From JACQFZ01 sp045810625 (GTDB lineage: Bacteria > Pseudomonadota > Gammaproteobacteria > Acidiferrobacterales > Sulfurifustaceae), in contig JBJMVQ010000048.1 in NCBI GenBank assembly GCA_045810625.1, positions 18,634-82,633 of the forward strand: a stretch of 64,000 bases of DNA. The letters run 5' to 3'. A model generated the notes under the pieces. That model searched no databases. It saw only the letters and a list, made by a program, of their open reading frames with translations, and was not told the DNA's origin. Positions 52,187-60,668 of the stretch are shown here, piece by piece. Position 1 is the first letter of the stretch. Each line of letters opens with the position of its first letter. The translations under genes were made by a program, and so were the position numbers.

Positions 52187-52642
52187 CTATCCGCCGAACC
52201 AGTATCCGAGCAACGGCAACGGAATGCCGAGACCCTTGACGAATATCAGGACCGAGGCCACCGTCAGCCCGACCGCAAGCAGCGCGGCGGTACCGACGCG
52301 GAACTTGCTGCTGGCATAAGCACTGATGAGCACGAGCAAGATGAGCGAGATAACGACACCCGCGCCGCGCAGCAGGAGGCCGAACAATACGATACTACCG
52401 CACACGTAGAGCACGCCCTTCACGGTGAACTTGCCGATCGGCTCGCCCTTGGTGACGAACGACCGCAAGATCGAGACGACACCGATGACTGCCAGGAGGC
52501 TGCCGAGCACCGTGGGGAAATAAGCCGGCCCCATCTTCGTCGCGGTGCCCATGCCGTAATCGCGCGCAAAGAAGATCGCCGCCAGACCGACGAGGACGTA
52601 AAGCGCTCCGGCCCAGAAATCTTTGGCGTTACTTATAGTCAT
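52187..52642 (-). CDS. tctB: Tripartite tricarboxylate transporter small permease (TctB)
   Basis: A 151-residue protein with four hydrophobic helices and the TctB N-terminus DFWAGALYVLVGLAAIFFARDYGMGTATKMGPAYFP. ATG 52642 follows GGGGG. It lies between tctC (267 bp upstream) and tctA (14 bp downstream). Confidence 0.9.
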   Translation of the reverse strand: MTISNAKDFWAGALYVLVGLAAIFFARDYGMGTATKMGPAYFPTVLGSLLAVIGVVSILRSFVTKGEPIGKFTVKGVLYVCGSIVLFGLLLRGAGVVISLILLVLISAYASSKFRVGTAALLAVGLTVASVLIFVKGLGIPLPLLGYWFGG

Positions 52643-52909
52643 CTGCGCACCCCCGCTGATTTCTATCTTTAACGCGCGCTGATGCTCGCCGAATCCGTCC
52701 TCGGAAGCAACACCGATGCAATGACTTTCAAGGGCATCCGTCGAAACGCAAACGACGCCGAAGATCGGAGGCAGCGCTCGTGGTGCTGACTGCAAGACGA
52801 TCGGTCGAGCGGCTCGCCGAGCCAGCTCGACCAAACACCTCTGTCGTGCGGGCGGCCGGAAGAGCATAGCAACCCGGCGCACCCACGGGTCGCTAGCGGC
52901 TCGCGTCAG

Positions 52910-53896
52910 TCAGTCCGCATAGACGCCCGCCGCCTTGATGACGGGCGCCCACTTGTCGATTTCCGACTTCAAGTGTTTGCCGAGCGCGGCCGGCGTCGCC
53001 TGGTCCTGCGGCTCGGGCTCGGTGCCGAGCTCCTCGAACCGCTGCTTCACCGTCGGATCCTTGAGCGCGGCCTGCAACGACTTGCTCAGCCGGTCGACGA
53101 CGGGCTTCGGCGTTCCCTTCGGCGCGTAAAGCCCGTGCCACACGCCTATCTGGAAGTTCGGCAGCCCGGCTTCCGCCGCCGTCGGGACATCGGGCAGCGA
53201 CGGCACGCGCTTCGCCGTCGTGACCGCGTACACCTTGACCTTGCCGGCTTTGATCTGGCTCGTCGTGTTCGTCGTCTGATCGCACATGAAATCCACCTGC
53301 CCGCCGAGCAGATCGTTCATGGCCGGTCCCGTTCCCTTGTAAGGAACCGTGGTGACCTGGATCTGTATCGCCGACATGAAGAGCATGCCGCAAAGATGCG
53401 ACGCGGCACCGATGCCGGCGTTCGCATAAGTCACCTTGTCCTTGTTCTGCTTGATGTAGTCGATCAATTCCTTCAGGTTGTTGGGCGGAAAATCTTTGCG
53501 CGCGACGATCGTCATCGGCACGTCGGTGACCAGGCCGATCGGCGCGAAGTCAGTGATAGGGTTGTACGGCAGCTTGCGGTAGAGCGTCGGCGCGGTCGAC
53601 TGACCGATGTGATGCAGCAGCAGCGTGTAGCCGTCGGGGGTAGCGCGCGCGACGCGCGTGGCGCCGATCGTACCGCCGGCTCCGCCGACGTTCTCGACCA
53701 ACACCTGCTGCTTGAGATCGTTGCTCATCGCCTGCGCCACGAGTCGCGCGACCGTATCGGTCGGACCCCCCGCGGAGTAAGGCACCACCATCGTGACCGG
53801 TTTAGTTGGAAAATCGGCGGCTTGAGACGAAAAACCCGATACCACCCCCACAAGAACCGCAATAGCGACAGCGAAGAGACGAACACTTGTTTTCAT
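52910..53896 (-). CDS. tctC: Tripartite tricarboxylate transporter binding protein (TctC)
   Basis: A 328-residue periplasmic binding protein of the Bug/TctC family. The signal peptide ends SSQAA (about residue 26) and the mature N-terminus is FPTKPVTMVVPYSAGGPTD. Further signatures: ENVGGAGGTIGATRVARATPDGYT and GTGPAMNDLLGGQVDFMCD. ATG 53896 has GAGGAGG upstream. It is transcribed toward tctB and tctA, so one operon for a small carboxylate is likely. The ligand is unknown. Confidence 0.95.
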   Translation of the reverse strand: MKTSVRLFAVAIAVLVGVVSGFSSQAADFPTKPVTMVVPYSAGGPTDTVARLVAQAMSNDLKQQVLVENVGGAGGTIGATRVARATPDGYTLLLHHIGQSTAPTLYRKLPYNPITDFAPIGLVTDVPMTIVARKDFPPNNLKELIDYIKQNKDKVTYANAGIGAASHLCGMLFMSAIQIQVTTVPYKGTGPAMNDLLGGQVDFMCDQTTNTTSQIKAGKVKVYAVTTAKRVPSLPDVPTAAEAGLPNFQIGVWHGLYAPKGTPKPVVDRLSKSLQAALKDPTVKQRFEELGTEPEPQDQATPAALGKHLKSEIDKWAPVIKAAGVYAD

Positions 53897-54024
53897 AGCG
53901 CCCTCCTCGGTAAGCGGAATCACCCCGTTAAGAGTAGAACAGATAGCCTAAGAGGGGTGGAACCCGCGCGCAATCCGGCGTTAGCGTGAAGTCCGCCTAA
54001 GAATGAGACTAACCGAGACTTGTC

Positions 54025-54049
54025 GCGCCGCCGCACAGAACGGCGGCGC
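54025..54049 (-). terminator. GC-rich hairpin after the ferritin-like gene
   Basis: GCGCCGCCG / CGGCGGCGC encloses a 7-base loop, 8 bp after the stop at 54058. It has no T-run. It may slow transcription between the ferritin-like and tctC genes. Confidence 0.4.
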
Positions 54050-54057
54050 GGCCGACC

Positions 54058-54663
54058 TCATTTGATTTGCTTGTTGCGTTGCTTTAGCACCTCTTGCTCG
54101 GCCTTCTTCGGAATCTTGATACCGAGCTTCTCTTCCGGCGGCGGGAAAACGGCTTCCATACCGAGCGCCTGCGCCCACAGCTCACGCGCCCAACCCTGAT
54201 TGTGGAACACGTGTTCTTCTTCTTGTTCGTAAACCTCGTCGTAGGCGTCCTGGAGGACCTCACGAATACGATCACCCTTATCCGCCTCTTTCGCGACCAA
54301 GCCCACGATCTGCCAGTTCAAATGATCCTTCAGCTCGGCAAATGCCACGGCTTCGGCCGCGACGATTTGTGCGAGTGGGCCATCGCCGGTGTCTTTCGCG
54401 ACTTTAATATTCTTGAGCAGCGCTTCCGCCGTGGCGCGCACGATCTGGCGACCCGGGTTCTCCTGCTCCGTGTCGATCCCGAGCTGCTCGCAGGCGTTGC
54501 GCAAGATATCGATGTGCTCTTCCGTCTGATCCCGATACTCCTCCCATTCCTCACGCAGCTCTTCGTTTTCAGCGCATTCGAGCGCGGCCTCGTAAATTTT
54601 CACGCCGCCCATCTCGGTTTCGATGGCTTCGCACAGAAGGTTCTCCAGTTGCTCCTGATTCAT
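54058..54663 (-). CDS. Ferritin-like four-helix protein
   Basis: A 201-residue acidic helical protein. The N-terminal helix pair carries CEAIETEMGGVKIYEAAL and EEWEEYRDQTEEHIDILRNA, giving Glu and His ligands in the E...ExxH pattern of ferritin-like proteins. A second pair is AAEAVAFAELKDHLNWQIVG and YDEVYEQEEEHVFHNQ. It resembles rubrerythrin-type ferritin-like domains without a rubredoxin tail. It probably binds iron or protects against peroxide. The start is MNQEQLENL at 54663. Confidence 0.8.
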   Translation of the reverse strand: MNQEQLENLLCEAIETEMGGVKIYEAALECAENEELREEWEEYRDQTEEHIDILRNACEQLGIDTEQENPGRQIVRATAEALLKNIKVAKDTGDGPLAQIVAAEAVAFAELKDHLNWQIVGLVAKEADKGDRIREVLQDAYDEVYEQEEEHVFHNQGWARELWAQALGMEAVFPPPEEKLGIKIPKKAEQEVLKQRNKQIK

Positions 54664-54876
54664 AGCGCCTCCGGCATCTCAAAATTCGCTCCGACTATGG
54701 CCGGGCGGCACTGGGCCCACAACCAGGGCCTTGCCTGATGCTACCGAAATACAACGTTTTGTGGCGCGCAAAACAGTCGGTGTGTCAATAACCCATTCGG
54801 ATAAGCGGCCATGCTTGCCACCGCCTCGGCCTTTCATCAGAATTGGCGGCTCTTTGGAAGTCCAGGAGGGGAGAGC

Positions 54877-55218
54877 GTGAATATCTTCGTTTCGAACTTA
54901 GACCAGACGGTGACGCCGCACGACCTTCGCCGCGCGTTTTCCGGCTACGGCACGATCATCGATGTCAAAGTGTCGACCGATCGCGAGACCGGGAAACCGC
55001 TGCACGGACACGTTTATCTCGTTCCCGAACGCGCCGCGCGCGAAGCGATCGAAGAGCTGAACTTCGCTCCGTTGCGCGGACGGCCGATCAAGGTGCGCGA
55101 GTGCGTGTATCGAGCGAAGCGCGATCGCCGCCAGCGGCAGCTGCCGAACGTCGCCATCGAACGCCGGCGCCCGAACGACCGGCGCCGCTTTACCGGCGTC
55201 AATCCACTCTCGTCGTAA
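54877..55218 (+). CDS. RRM RNA-binding protein
   Basis: A 113-residue protein with one RNA-recognition motif (about 1-80): the RNP2-like NIFVSNL at the N-terminus and the RNP1-like GHVYLVPE near residue 45. A basic, Arg-rich tail follows. The GTG at 54877 is chosen as start because AGGAGGGGAG precedes it. Such small RRM proteins are found in cyanobacteria and many proteobacteria and are often cold-induced. Confidence 0.88.
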   Translation: MNIFVSNLDQTVTPHDLRRAFSGYGTIIDVKVSTDRETGKPLHGHVYLVPERAAREAIEELNFAPLRGRPIKVRECVYRAKRDRRQRQLPNVAIERRRPNDRRRFTGVNPLSS

Positions 55219-55236
55219 CGTTCCAGCGGTAAGCAC

Positions 55237-55262
55237 GCCCCGCCGCGAGGATGCGGCGGGGC
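55237..55262. terminator. GC-rich hairpin between convergent genes
   Basis: GCCCCGCCGC / GCGGCGGGGC, 6-base loop. It lies between the RRM gene and the convergent CoxL gene and could serve both. No T-run on either side. Confidence 0.45.
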
Positions 55263-55339
55263 AGAAAGTTCAGGCGCCGCCTCGCGTGCGCCGACGTTTC
55301 CGGGGCAGGCCGTTTCGCAACACTCCTCGAAGCACCATT

Positions 55340-57652
55340 TCAACCGCGACCGTGAATCAACCGCCAGATCTTTTCGGGCGTTGCGGGCATGTCCACATGG
55401 CGCACGCCTGACTCGGCGAGCGCATCGACAAGCGCGTTCATGATCGCCGGCGGCGCGCCGATCGCGCCGGCTTCGCCCGCGCCTTTGATGCCGAGCGCGT
55501 TCGTCGTCGACGGCACTTCGTTCAGCTTGAAACGAATCGACGGTAGATTGTCGGCGCGTGGGAGCGCGTAATCCATGAAGCTCGCCGAGAGCAGCTGCCC
55601 GGATTCCGGTTCGTAAACGCAGCGCTCGAGCAGCGCCTGCCCCAAGCCCTGCGCGACACCGCCGTGAACCTGACCGGCGATCAGCAATGGATTGATGGTT
55701 TTTCCGAAATCGTCCACCACCGTGTAATCGATCACCTCGACCGCTCCGGTGTCGCGATCGACTTCGAGCTCGCAGATATGCGTGCCGTTCGGGTACGTCG
55801 GGTTCGAGGGCGTCCAGGTTTCGCGCTCATCGAAGCTGGCGCCGCCGTCCGCCGGCGCCGCGGCGCGCGCAACCTCACGTAAACTCACGCGCCGGTCGGT
55901 GCCGGCGATGCGGAATACACCTTCGACGAACTCGATGTCCACGGCCGAGGCTTCGAGCATGTCTGCGGCTTTGCGTTTCGCGGCGTCGATCACCTTGAAC
56001 GCCGCCCCGGAAACGGCGGCGCCGCCGACCGGCACCGAGCGCGAGCCCATCGTACCGCCGCCCGTCGCGATGCGATCCGAATCGCCCTGCACGACGGTGA
56101 CATCCTCGAACGCCACACCCAGACGTTCGGCGATGATCTGGCGAAACGACGTCTCGTGGCCCTGGCCGTTCGACTGCGTACCGATGTAGAGCGTCACGTG
56201 CCCGTGCGCGTCGACCGTGAGGCGGGCCTGCTCGGGGGCGCCGCCGGCGCAGCGCTCTATATAGGTAGCGACGCCGATACCACGCAACCGCCCGCGCGCA
56301 CGCGCCTCCTTGCGCCGCGCCTCGAACTCTTCCCAACGCGCAAGCTTCACGGCGTCGTTCAGATTGCGGACAAAATCGCCCGAGTCGTACAACGAGCCGA
56401 GCGCGGTCGTGTATGGCATCGCGCTCGACGGAATCAGGTTGCGCTTGCGGATCTCGATCGGCGAGAGCCCGAGCTCGCGCGCGGCCGCGTCGACGAGACG
56501 CTCGATCGCGTAGATCGCTTCCGGCCGCCCGGCGCCGCGATAGGCGTCGACCGGGTTGGTGTTGGTGAATACGCCGCGCACCCGCACGTGCGCGGCCGGA
56601 ATATCGTAGCAGCCGACCAGCATCGGCACGCCGGCCGCGGTCGCGACGAACGGCGCGTAGTTCGACAGATAAGCGCCGAGGTTCGCCACCGTGCCGACAC
56701 GCAGGCCGAGAAAACGCGCGTTCTTGTCGAGCGCGAGCTCAAGGTGCGAGACGTGGTCGCGCCCGTGGCTGTCGCTCGCGAACGCTTCGCCGCGCTCGGC
56801 GATCCACTTCACCGGCCGGCCGAGCTTGCGCGCGGCGTACATCGTCGCCACATACTCGGGATAAAGAAAAATCTTCATGCCGAAACCGCCGCCGACGTCG
56901 TGGCAAAGCACCTGGATGTCTTTTTCGGCGACGTGGAAGATTCGCTCCGCAAGCGGCCGGCGCAGAACATGCACACCCTGACACGAGACGTGCAACACGA
57001 GCCGGCCCGTGCCGCGTTCGACCTCCGCGATCGCCCCGCGCGTCTCCATCGAATTCGGCACCACGCGGTTGTTCACGAGATCGAGGCTGACGATCCGCGC
57101 GGCGCGCGCGAACGCATCCGCCGTTTTCTTTTCGTCGCCGGCTTCCCAATCGAGGCACAGATTGCGCGGCGCTTCGTCCCACACCTGCGCCGCGCCGTCA
57201 TTCAAAGCGGAGCCGGTGTCGACGATCGCCGGCAGCGGCTCGTAGTCGACCATCACTTGCTCGGCCGCATCGAGCGCCTGCAAGCGCGTCTGCGCGACGA
57301 TGAACGCCACGGCGTCACCGACATGGCGCGCGCGGCCGCGCGCGAGCGCCGGGCGCGGCGGCGCAACGAACGCGGAACCGTCGCGGTTCTTGATCGCCGT
57401 GGCAAGACACGGGACGTCGCCGATGCCGTCGGCGGCGAGATCGTCGGCGGTATAAACCGCGAGCACGCCGGGCATCGACCGCGCACCGCTGGTATCGATC
57501 GAGGCGATGCGCGCGTGCGCGTGCGGTGAACGCACGAACACGCCCCACACCTGCCCGTCCAGGTTCACGTCGTCGAGATAACGCCCGTTCCCGGTGAGCA
57601 ATCGCCGGTCTTCCACCCGTGCCGCCGGCTGACCCATTCCGAACTTCTGCAT
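55340..57652 (-). CDS. Molybdenum hydroxylase large subunit (form II CoxL-like)
   Basis: A 770-residue molybdopterin-binding subunit of the xanthine dehydrogenase / CO dehydrogenase family. Molybdopterin motifs GGGFGMK and AYRGAGRPEA are visible; AYRGAGR marks the form II group rather than true CO dehydrogenase (AYRCSFR). The catalytic Glu is in IKGAGEAGAIG near the C-terminus. ATG 57652 follows TAGGAGAG. The FAD (CoxM) and Fe-S (CoxS) subunits are not in this window, so it works with subunits encoded elsewhere or is orphaned. Its upstream neighbour is the HupE/UreJ gene, 23 bp away. Confidence 0.92.
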   Translation of the reverse strand: MQKFGMGQPAARVEDRRLLTGNGRYLDDVNLDGQVWGVFVRSPHAHARIASIDTSGARSMPGVLAVYTADDLAADGIGDVPCLATAIKNRDGSAFVAPPRPALARGRARHVGDAVAFIVAQTRLQALDAAEQVMVDYEPLPAIVDTGSALNDGAAQVWDEAPRNLCLDWEAGDEKKTADAFARAARIVSLDLVNNRVVPNSMETRGAIAEVERGTGRLVLHVSCQGVHVLRRPLAERIFHVAEKDIQVLCHDVGGGFGMKIFLYPEYVATMYAARKLGRPVKWIAERGEAFASDSHGRDHVSHLELALDKNARFLGLRVGTVANLGAYLSNYAPFVATAAGVPMLVGCYDIPAAHVRVRGVFTNTNPVDAYRGAGRPEAIYAIERLVDAAARELGLSPIEIRKRNLIPSSAMPYTTALGSLYDSGDFVRNLNDAVKLARWEEFEARRKEARARGRLRGIGVATYIERCAGGAPEQARLTVDAHGHVTLYIGTQSNGQGHETSFRQIIAERLGVAFEDVTVVQGDSDRIATGGGTMGSRSVPVGGAAVSGAAFKVIDAAKRKAADMLEASAVDIEFVEGVFRIAGTDRRVSLREVARAAAPADGGASFDERETWTPSNPTYPNGTHICELEVDRDTGAVEVIDYTVVDDFGKTINPLLIAGQVHGGVAQGLGQALLERCVYEPESGQLLSASFMDYALPRADNLPSIRFKLNEVPSTTNALGIKGAGEAGAIGAPPAIMNALVDALAESGVRHVDMPATPEKIWRLIHGRG

Positions 57653-57675
57653 CGCTCGCTCTCCTACGACCTTTC

Positions 57676-58806
57676 TCAACCGATCACACGCTCAACCGTC
57701 CAATAAAGGCCCGTCGCCGCAATGGCGAGCGACGCCGGCACCACCACACGGCCGCGATACAGCGCGGCGTTCTTGCGCCACCAGCCGACGACGAGAAACG
57801 CGAGCGCGATCACGGACAGCTGCCCGAGCTCGACGCCCACATTGAACGTGATGAGTCCGGTTAAGAATTCCGAGCGCGGCAAACCGACTTCTTTCAGCAC
57901 GCCGGCGAAGCCCATGCCGTGCAGCAGCCCGAAGCCGAACACGACGAACGGCCGCCACGCGTGCAAATCGGACGTGAACACGTTTTCGACCGCGACGTAA
58001 ACGATGGACGCGGCAATGAGCGGCTCGACGATCGACGGCGACAGCGAAAAGATGCCGTACATCGAGAGGCCGAGCGTAATCGAGTGTGCCACGGTGAACG
58101 ACGTCACTTGCACCAGCAGCGGCTTCCACCGCGTGCTCAAAAGAAAAAGCCCAAGCACGAACAGGATGTGATCGAGCCCTTTCGGCAGGATATGGGTGTA
58201 ACCGAGCGTCAGATATTGCCACGCGATTTCGAGGCGCGACTTCTGCGCGATCGGCCCATGCAGCGGGATCGCGTCGGACGCCTGACCCGGTTTGAGCCAT
58301 GACCCCGTCAGTTGCGTGTCTTCGGCCCGCTTCACGCGCAGAACGCTTGCACCGAACTCCCGTGCATACGCCCACGCAAACGTCGTCGCGCCGGCCGGTG
58401 CCTCGCCGCTCAATCGCAGGCGGCTGAGGCGCGACACTCCAAGATCGCCGGCGGGCGGGATCTCGATCGCCGAGACCTTCGGCGTAACGCGCTGCCCGTC
58501 GAATTCGATGCGCATGCCCTCGAGCAGGCGCGGCAGGAACGCGTCCACCTGCCCCCGCAAGCGCTCGGGCGGCAGCGCGCGCAGATCGTTGTAACGCTGC
58601 GCGTTCGGCGATTCGTTCGTGTCCTTGTGCTCGGGGCTGACGCCCGCGAGCAGCGCTTCCAGATTCAACGAGAGCTCGATCTCGTAGCGCCCCGCCGCGT
58701 CGAACGTCGCGGTCACGAGTGCGGGGCGGATCTCGTGCGCGCCGGCGCTCGCGGCTGCGAGCAGTGCGACTACAGCGACGAGCAACATCGCAACCGCACG
58801 CCGCAT
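57676..58806 (-). CDS. HupE/UreJ-type membrane protein
   Basis: A 376-residue exported membrane protein. The signal peptide ends ASAGA (about residue 24), then a periplasmic domain of about 190 residues, and the HupE/UreJ membrane domain with GYTHILPKGLDHILFVLGLFLL and FTVAHSITLGL. The conserved His residues in these helices suggest metal or ion transport, as proposed for HupE nickel transporters. ATG 58806 is chosen to fit the signal peptide; the open frame extends to 58857 but there overlaps the divergent gene. It lies next to the molybdenum-enzyme gene, and its other neighbour is a divergent DUF4198 gene. Confidence 0.85.
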   Translation of the reverse strand: MRRAVAMLLVAVVALLAAASAGAHEIRPALVTATFDAAGRYEIELSLNLEALLAGVSPEHKDTNESPNAQRYNDLRALPPERLRGQVDAFLPRLLEGMRIEFDGQRVTPKVSAIEIPPAGDLGVSRLSRLRLSGEAPAGATTFAWAYAREFGASVLRVKRAEDTQLTGSWLKPGQASDAIPLHGPIAQKSRLEIAWQYLTLGYTHILPKGLDHILFVLGLFLLSTRWKPLLVQVTSFTVAHSITLGLSMYGIFSLSPSIVEPLIAASIVYVAVENVFTSDLHAWRPFVVFGFGLLHGMGFAGVLKEVGLPRSEFLTGLITFNVGVELGQLSVIALAFLVVGWWRKNAALYRGRVVVPASLAIAATGLYWTVERVIG

Positions 58807-58846
58807 GCTATGCTTGCGCGCGCTACGAATAATTTCGAAAGGATTC

Positions 58847-59674
58847 ATGGTACTCAACGCTCTCGGCTTCGGCCGGCAGTTTAACGGAAAAATCCTCGGC
58901 TTGTACGCCCTGCTCGCGGCAGCCCTGCTGCCCGCGCAAGCCGCGGCGCACGACTTCTGGATCGAGCCGCAAATCTTCCGCCCCGCGGTCGGCGCGAAGG
59001 TGCCGCTGCGTCTCCTCGTCGGTCAACAGTTCAAAGGCGAGCCGGCGCTCTACGTGCCCGAACAGTTCGAGCGTTATATCTACGTCGGGCCGGCGGGCGA
59101 GCGCAACGTCGAGGGCACGCTCGGCGACGATCCCGCCGGTTCCGTGCCGGTCGCCGAACCGGGGCTCTACATCGTCGGTTACTTCAGCAAGAAGTTCGAG
59201 GTGACATTCGATTCGCTCGCCGAGTTCGAGAAGTATCTCGAAATGGAAGGGCTCGAACGCAACCTCGCGATTGCCAAGAAGCGCGCGACCCTGCGCAGCG
59301 GCATCCTCGAAATCTACACGCGTTGCGCAAAGTCGCTGATCCAGTCGGGAAAGCGCGGCGGCAAGGCCGACCGCGTACTCGGCTTCCCGCTCGAGCTGAT
59401 CCCGGAAAGCAATCCGTACGACGGCGGCTCGAAGCTCGGCGTGCGCCTCATCTACCGCAACAAACCGCTCGAAGGCGCGCTCGTCGTCGCGTTCAACAAG
59501 GAAAGCCCGACGGACCGCCAGCGCATCCGCACCGACAAGGACGGCCGCGCCGTATTCGAGCTGAACAAACGCGGCGTCTGGCTCATCACGTCGGTGCACC
59601 AGATACCGACGTCGTTCCTGTCGCGCGCCGACTGGGAAAGCTTCTGGGCGTCGGTCACGTTCGAGCGGCCTTAA
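58847..59674 (+). CDS. DUF4198 periplasmic protein
   Basis: A 275-residue exported protein with a signal peptide (LYALLAAALLPAQAAA, about 12-30) followed by HDFWIEPQIFRPAVG, the typical DUF4198 opening, thought to include metal (nickel or cobalt) handling proteins of the NikM/CbiK type. Downstream SKLGVRLIYRNKPLEGALV and TDKDGRAVFELNKRGVWLIT complete the family. ATG 58847 has AAAGGA upstream. The start is about 40 bp from the HupE start on the other strand, so both share a divergent promoter. Confidence 0.85.
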   Translation: MVLNALGFGRQFNGKILGLYALLAAALLPAQAAAHDFWIEPQIFRPAVGAKVPLRLLVGQQFKGEPALYVPEQFERYIYVGPAGERNVEGTLGDDPAGSVPVAEPGLYIVGYFSKKFEVTFDSLAEFEKYLEMEGLERNLAIAKKRATLRSGILEIYTRCAKSLIQSGKRGGKADRVLGFPLELIPESNPYDGGSKLGVRLIYRNKPLEGALVVAFNKESPTDRQRIRTDKDGRAVFELNKRGVWLITSVHQIPTSFLSRADWESFWASVTFERP

Positions 59675-59816
59675 AAGTCCTTCCCGCGGCTCGCTTCGCC
59701 GGGGACGTGCTCGCTCCATCCCCGACGCCCGCCGCGTCGCGGCCCGCTGAAACTCTTTCAGATTCACTCCAACGAACTTGTCCGCGACTCGCTCCGCGTC
59801 TACGCCCCCTCCCATT

Positions 59817-59840
59817 CCCTCCCCCGCACGCGGGGGAGGG
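59817..59840. repeat. GC-rich palindromic repeat (CCCTCCCCCGC type)
   Basis: A perfect 11 bp inverted repeat, CCCTCCCCCGC / GCGGGGGAGGG, with a 2-base spacer. The flanking TTAGGGTGGGGG is typical of dispersed intergenic repeats in GC-rich proteobacteria. Relatives occur at 62284-62306 and near the right edge (63971-64000). The gap from 59675 to 59898 holds no gene. Confidence 0.6.
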
Positions 59841-59898
59841 TTAGGGTGGGGGAGCGCGCCCAGGAGACGCGCCTGCGGACATCGAAGCGCGCCGCCGA

Positions 59899-59930
59899 AA
59901 ATAAAAATCCCGCCCGATTGTCCGGGCGGG
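59899..59930 (-). terminator. Rho-independent terminator of the truncated haemoglobin gene
   Basis: Stem CCCGCCCG / CGGGCGGG (59909-59916 and 59923-59930) with a 6-base loop. On the minus strand it is followed by ATTTTTATTTT. It begins 11 bp after the stop at 59942. The clearest intrinsic terminator in the window. Confidence 0.9.
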
Positions 59931-59941
59931 TAAACGCCGTG

Positions 59942-60376
59942 CTACTGACGCACGATGTCAGACTTCATCGGACCGAGGACGGCGAGCAACTCGCCCTTCT
60001 CCTGCTCCGGCACTTTGAACTTGTCGAGCGTCTTCACCAGGTCCTCGACCAGCGCGCCGAACTCGGCCTCGCTGATCCGCATGCCGGCGTGGGCGCTCTT
60101 CATGTCGCGCCCGGTGTAGCTGCACGGCCCGCCGGTCCCGGCGCAGATCTGCTCGACGAGCTTCTGCTTCAGCCGCGGAACGTTGGCGTTCGCGAAGCGG
60201 TGGTTGATGCGCGCATCGGCGGCGACGTTGCCGACGAAGTCGTCGACCACCGCCGTAATGGCCGGCTGCCCGCCGAGCCGGTCGTACAGACTCGGCGAAT
60301 GCATCGTCATGCACGCCGAAAGCAGCAGCACCGTGGCCGCGAGTGCGAACGAAACTAAAGTCTTTTGCGTCTTCAT
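59942..60376 (-). CDS. Group 1 truncated haemoglobin lipoprotein
   Basis: A 144-residue protein with a lipoprotein signal (LLLSACM, Cys at about residue 22) and a truncated globin domain: SLYDRLGGQPAITAVVDDFV, the F-helix His in DMKSAHAGMRISEAEF and the distal region AGTGGPCSYTGRDMK. Truncated haemoglobins bind O2 or NO. Anchoring to the membrane by a lipid is uncommon but seen in related proteins. It is transcribed away from the small lipoprotein and DUF4331 genes on the same strand. Confidence 0.85.
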   Translation of the reverse strand: MKTQKTLVSFALAATVLLLSACMTMHSPSLYDRLGGQPAITAVVDDFVGNVAADARINHRFANANVPRLKQKLVEQICAGTGGPCSYTGRDMKSAHAGMRISEAEFGALVEDLVKTLDKFKVPEQEKGELLAVLGPMKSDIVRQ

Positions 60377-60438
60377 CGAAATCTCCTGATCAAGTTGAAA
60401 GTTCGAAAGGACGGGGCGGACTCGCCGCCCCGGAAACT

Positions 60439-60657
60439 TCAGAGATCGATCGTCTCGGCGTCGTCCGGCGCGCTCAGAATCGCGAGCGCGTCGACGTCCC
60501 AGAGCGGCTCGTTCTCCACGCCGACCGCGATCATCTTCTGCGCGAGATCGACGATCGGCTGCGGCGAGCGGCCCGCGCTCGACGAGCCGCCGCTGTCGCC
60601 GCAGCCCGCGAGGGCCGCGGCGGCAACCACCATGAATGCCAGGTTCGAGAATCTCAT
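60439..60657 (-). CDS. Small lipoprotein
   Basis: A 72-residue precursor with a lipobox (AALAGCG, Cys at about residue 19) and a short mature part ending in DALAILSAPDDAETIDL. ATG 60657 follows GGAGG. It lies 11 bp after the DUF4331 gene and 62 bp before the globin gene, so the three look like one operon. No family recognised. Confidence 0.7.
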   Translation of the reverse strand: MRFSNLAFMVVAAAALAGCGDSGGSSSAGRSPQPIVDLAQKMIAVGVENEPLWDVDALAILSAPDDAETIDL

Positions 60658-60668
60658 GGCGGCCTCCG

